DNA of 64,000 nucleotides. Origin: a virus. Numbering within the stretch: position 1 is the first letter of the stretch; each line of letters opens with the position of its first letter. Where the stretch lies: IMG/VR virus record IMGVR_UViG_3300008050_000026, positions 33,075-97,074 of that record. One strand, given 5' to 3'. Position numbers and translations under genes: made by a program. Below the pieces are notes generated by a model that worked only from the letters and a program-made list of their open reading frames with translations, searched no databases and was not told where the DNA came from. Below, piece by piece: positions 63,801 to 64,000 of the stretch.

Positions 63801-64000
63801 ATGAAGACAAAAATAGATCTAAAACTGTACGTATTGATACAAGTCATACGTGAAATAAGAATATCATCCAACGAGAATAGATTTGGAGGAGGAACAAAAG
63901 GATTTTCAATCACTACACCTATGGCAGGTCTCATGCTTAAGGAGGATTGGGAATACCTGAAGGAATTCATGGCTATTAAAATGGAAGACGTGATAATGGA
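63801..64000 (+). CDS. Unknown gene, cut by the window end (partial)
   Basis: An open frame from ATG 63801 runs to the right edge without a stop; start MKTKIDLKLYVLIQVIREIR, then a Gly-rich short loop and 'LMLKEDWEYLKEFMAIK'. The upstream gene ends two bases before. It appears to be a real coupled gene of the same operon. No family can be named from the visible part. Confidence 0.5.
   Translation, partial: MKTKIDLKLYVLIQVIREIRISSNENRFGGGTKGFSITTPMAGLMLKEDWEYLKEFMAIKMEDVIM

Noticed and set aside
1-64000. CRISPR arrays, integrase, transposase and tRNA genes
   Set aside because: I looked for regularly spaced repeats, recombinase motifs and cloverleaf structures and found none that I could support. 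No sign of lysogeny genes is present in this window.

Overview
The window is part of a large tailed bacteriophage genome. Every gene I can support lies on the + strand. Genes are packed with ATGA or TAATG stop/start overlaps, no stretch over 300 bases lacks a gene, and I see no tRNA gene, CRISPR array, insertion sequence or ribosomal RNA. The DNA is AT-rich, start codons generally lack a GGAGG-type ribosome binding site, and the recurring promoter-like element ends in TAnnTTTG, the -7 box typical of Bacteroidota. I therefore infer a contractile-tailed virus (myovirus morphology) of a Bacteroidota host. This rests on sequence style and gene content, not on a database match.

Layout. 1-21.4 kb is a virion assembly block: neck or tail-completion candidates, a possible nested spanin pair, tail sheath, tail tube, two tail assembly chaperones, tape measure, baseplate hub, spike, a cell-wall peptidase-like protein, baseplate wedge (J/gp47-like) and fibre proteins. 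21.4-28.2 kb is the replication core: DnaB-like helicase, DnaG-like primase and a bacterial C-family (DnaE-like) polymerase. 28.3-34.4 kb is a dense nucleotide-metabolism block: a flavoprotein, an all-alpha NTP pyrophosphatase fused to a HAD phosphatase, a P-loop dNMP-kinase-like domain fused to an Fe-S uracil-DNA-glycosylase-like domain, an RmlD-like reductase, a short thymidylate-synthase-fold protein with an Asp where dCMP-specific enzymes have one, and a divergent ThyX-like protein. 35-46.2 kb is T4-style repair and recombination: 5'-3' exonuclease, UvsY-like mediator, gp32-like ssDNA-binding protein, gp47/gp46-like SbcD/SbcC pair, RuvC-like resolvase and an SF1 helicase. 46.3-48.8 kb holds uncharacterised genes and a DUF932-like gene.

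48.9-54.4 kb is the packaging block. It has a candidate small terminase, then an inserted sugar cassette (sulfotransferase, GDP-L-fucose synthase, GDP-mannose 4,6-dehydratase), then the large terminase. 54.4-64 kb carries an HNH-type protein, a DnaQ-like exonuclease, an AAA+ ATPase, an FkbM-like and a second methyltransferase-like protein, a MESH1/SpoT-type alarmone hydrolase, small membrane and zinc-binding proteins, and a second sulfotransferase. Portal, protease and major capsid genes are not visible and presumably lie outside.

Two candidate systems stand out. The first is a base-modification or dU/dC-handling operon at 28.3-34.4 kb. The second is a dispersed set of sulfotransferase, methyltransferase and GDP-deoxysugar genes that could decorate a virion, DNA or host glycan. 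About thirteen intergenic copies of an AATAATAA-TTATTATTTTT element appear to organise transcription of the non-structural genes. Five are followed by an ATG so closely (5-7 bases) that leaderless or nearly leaderless mRNAs are likely.
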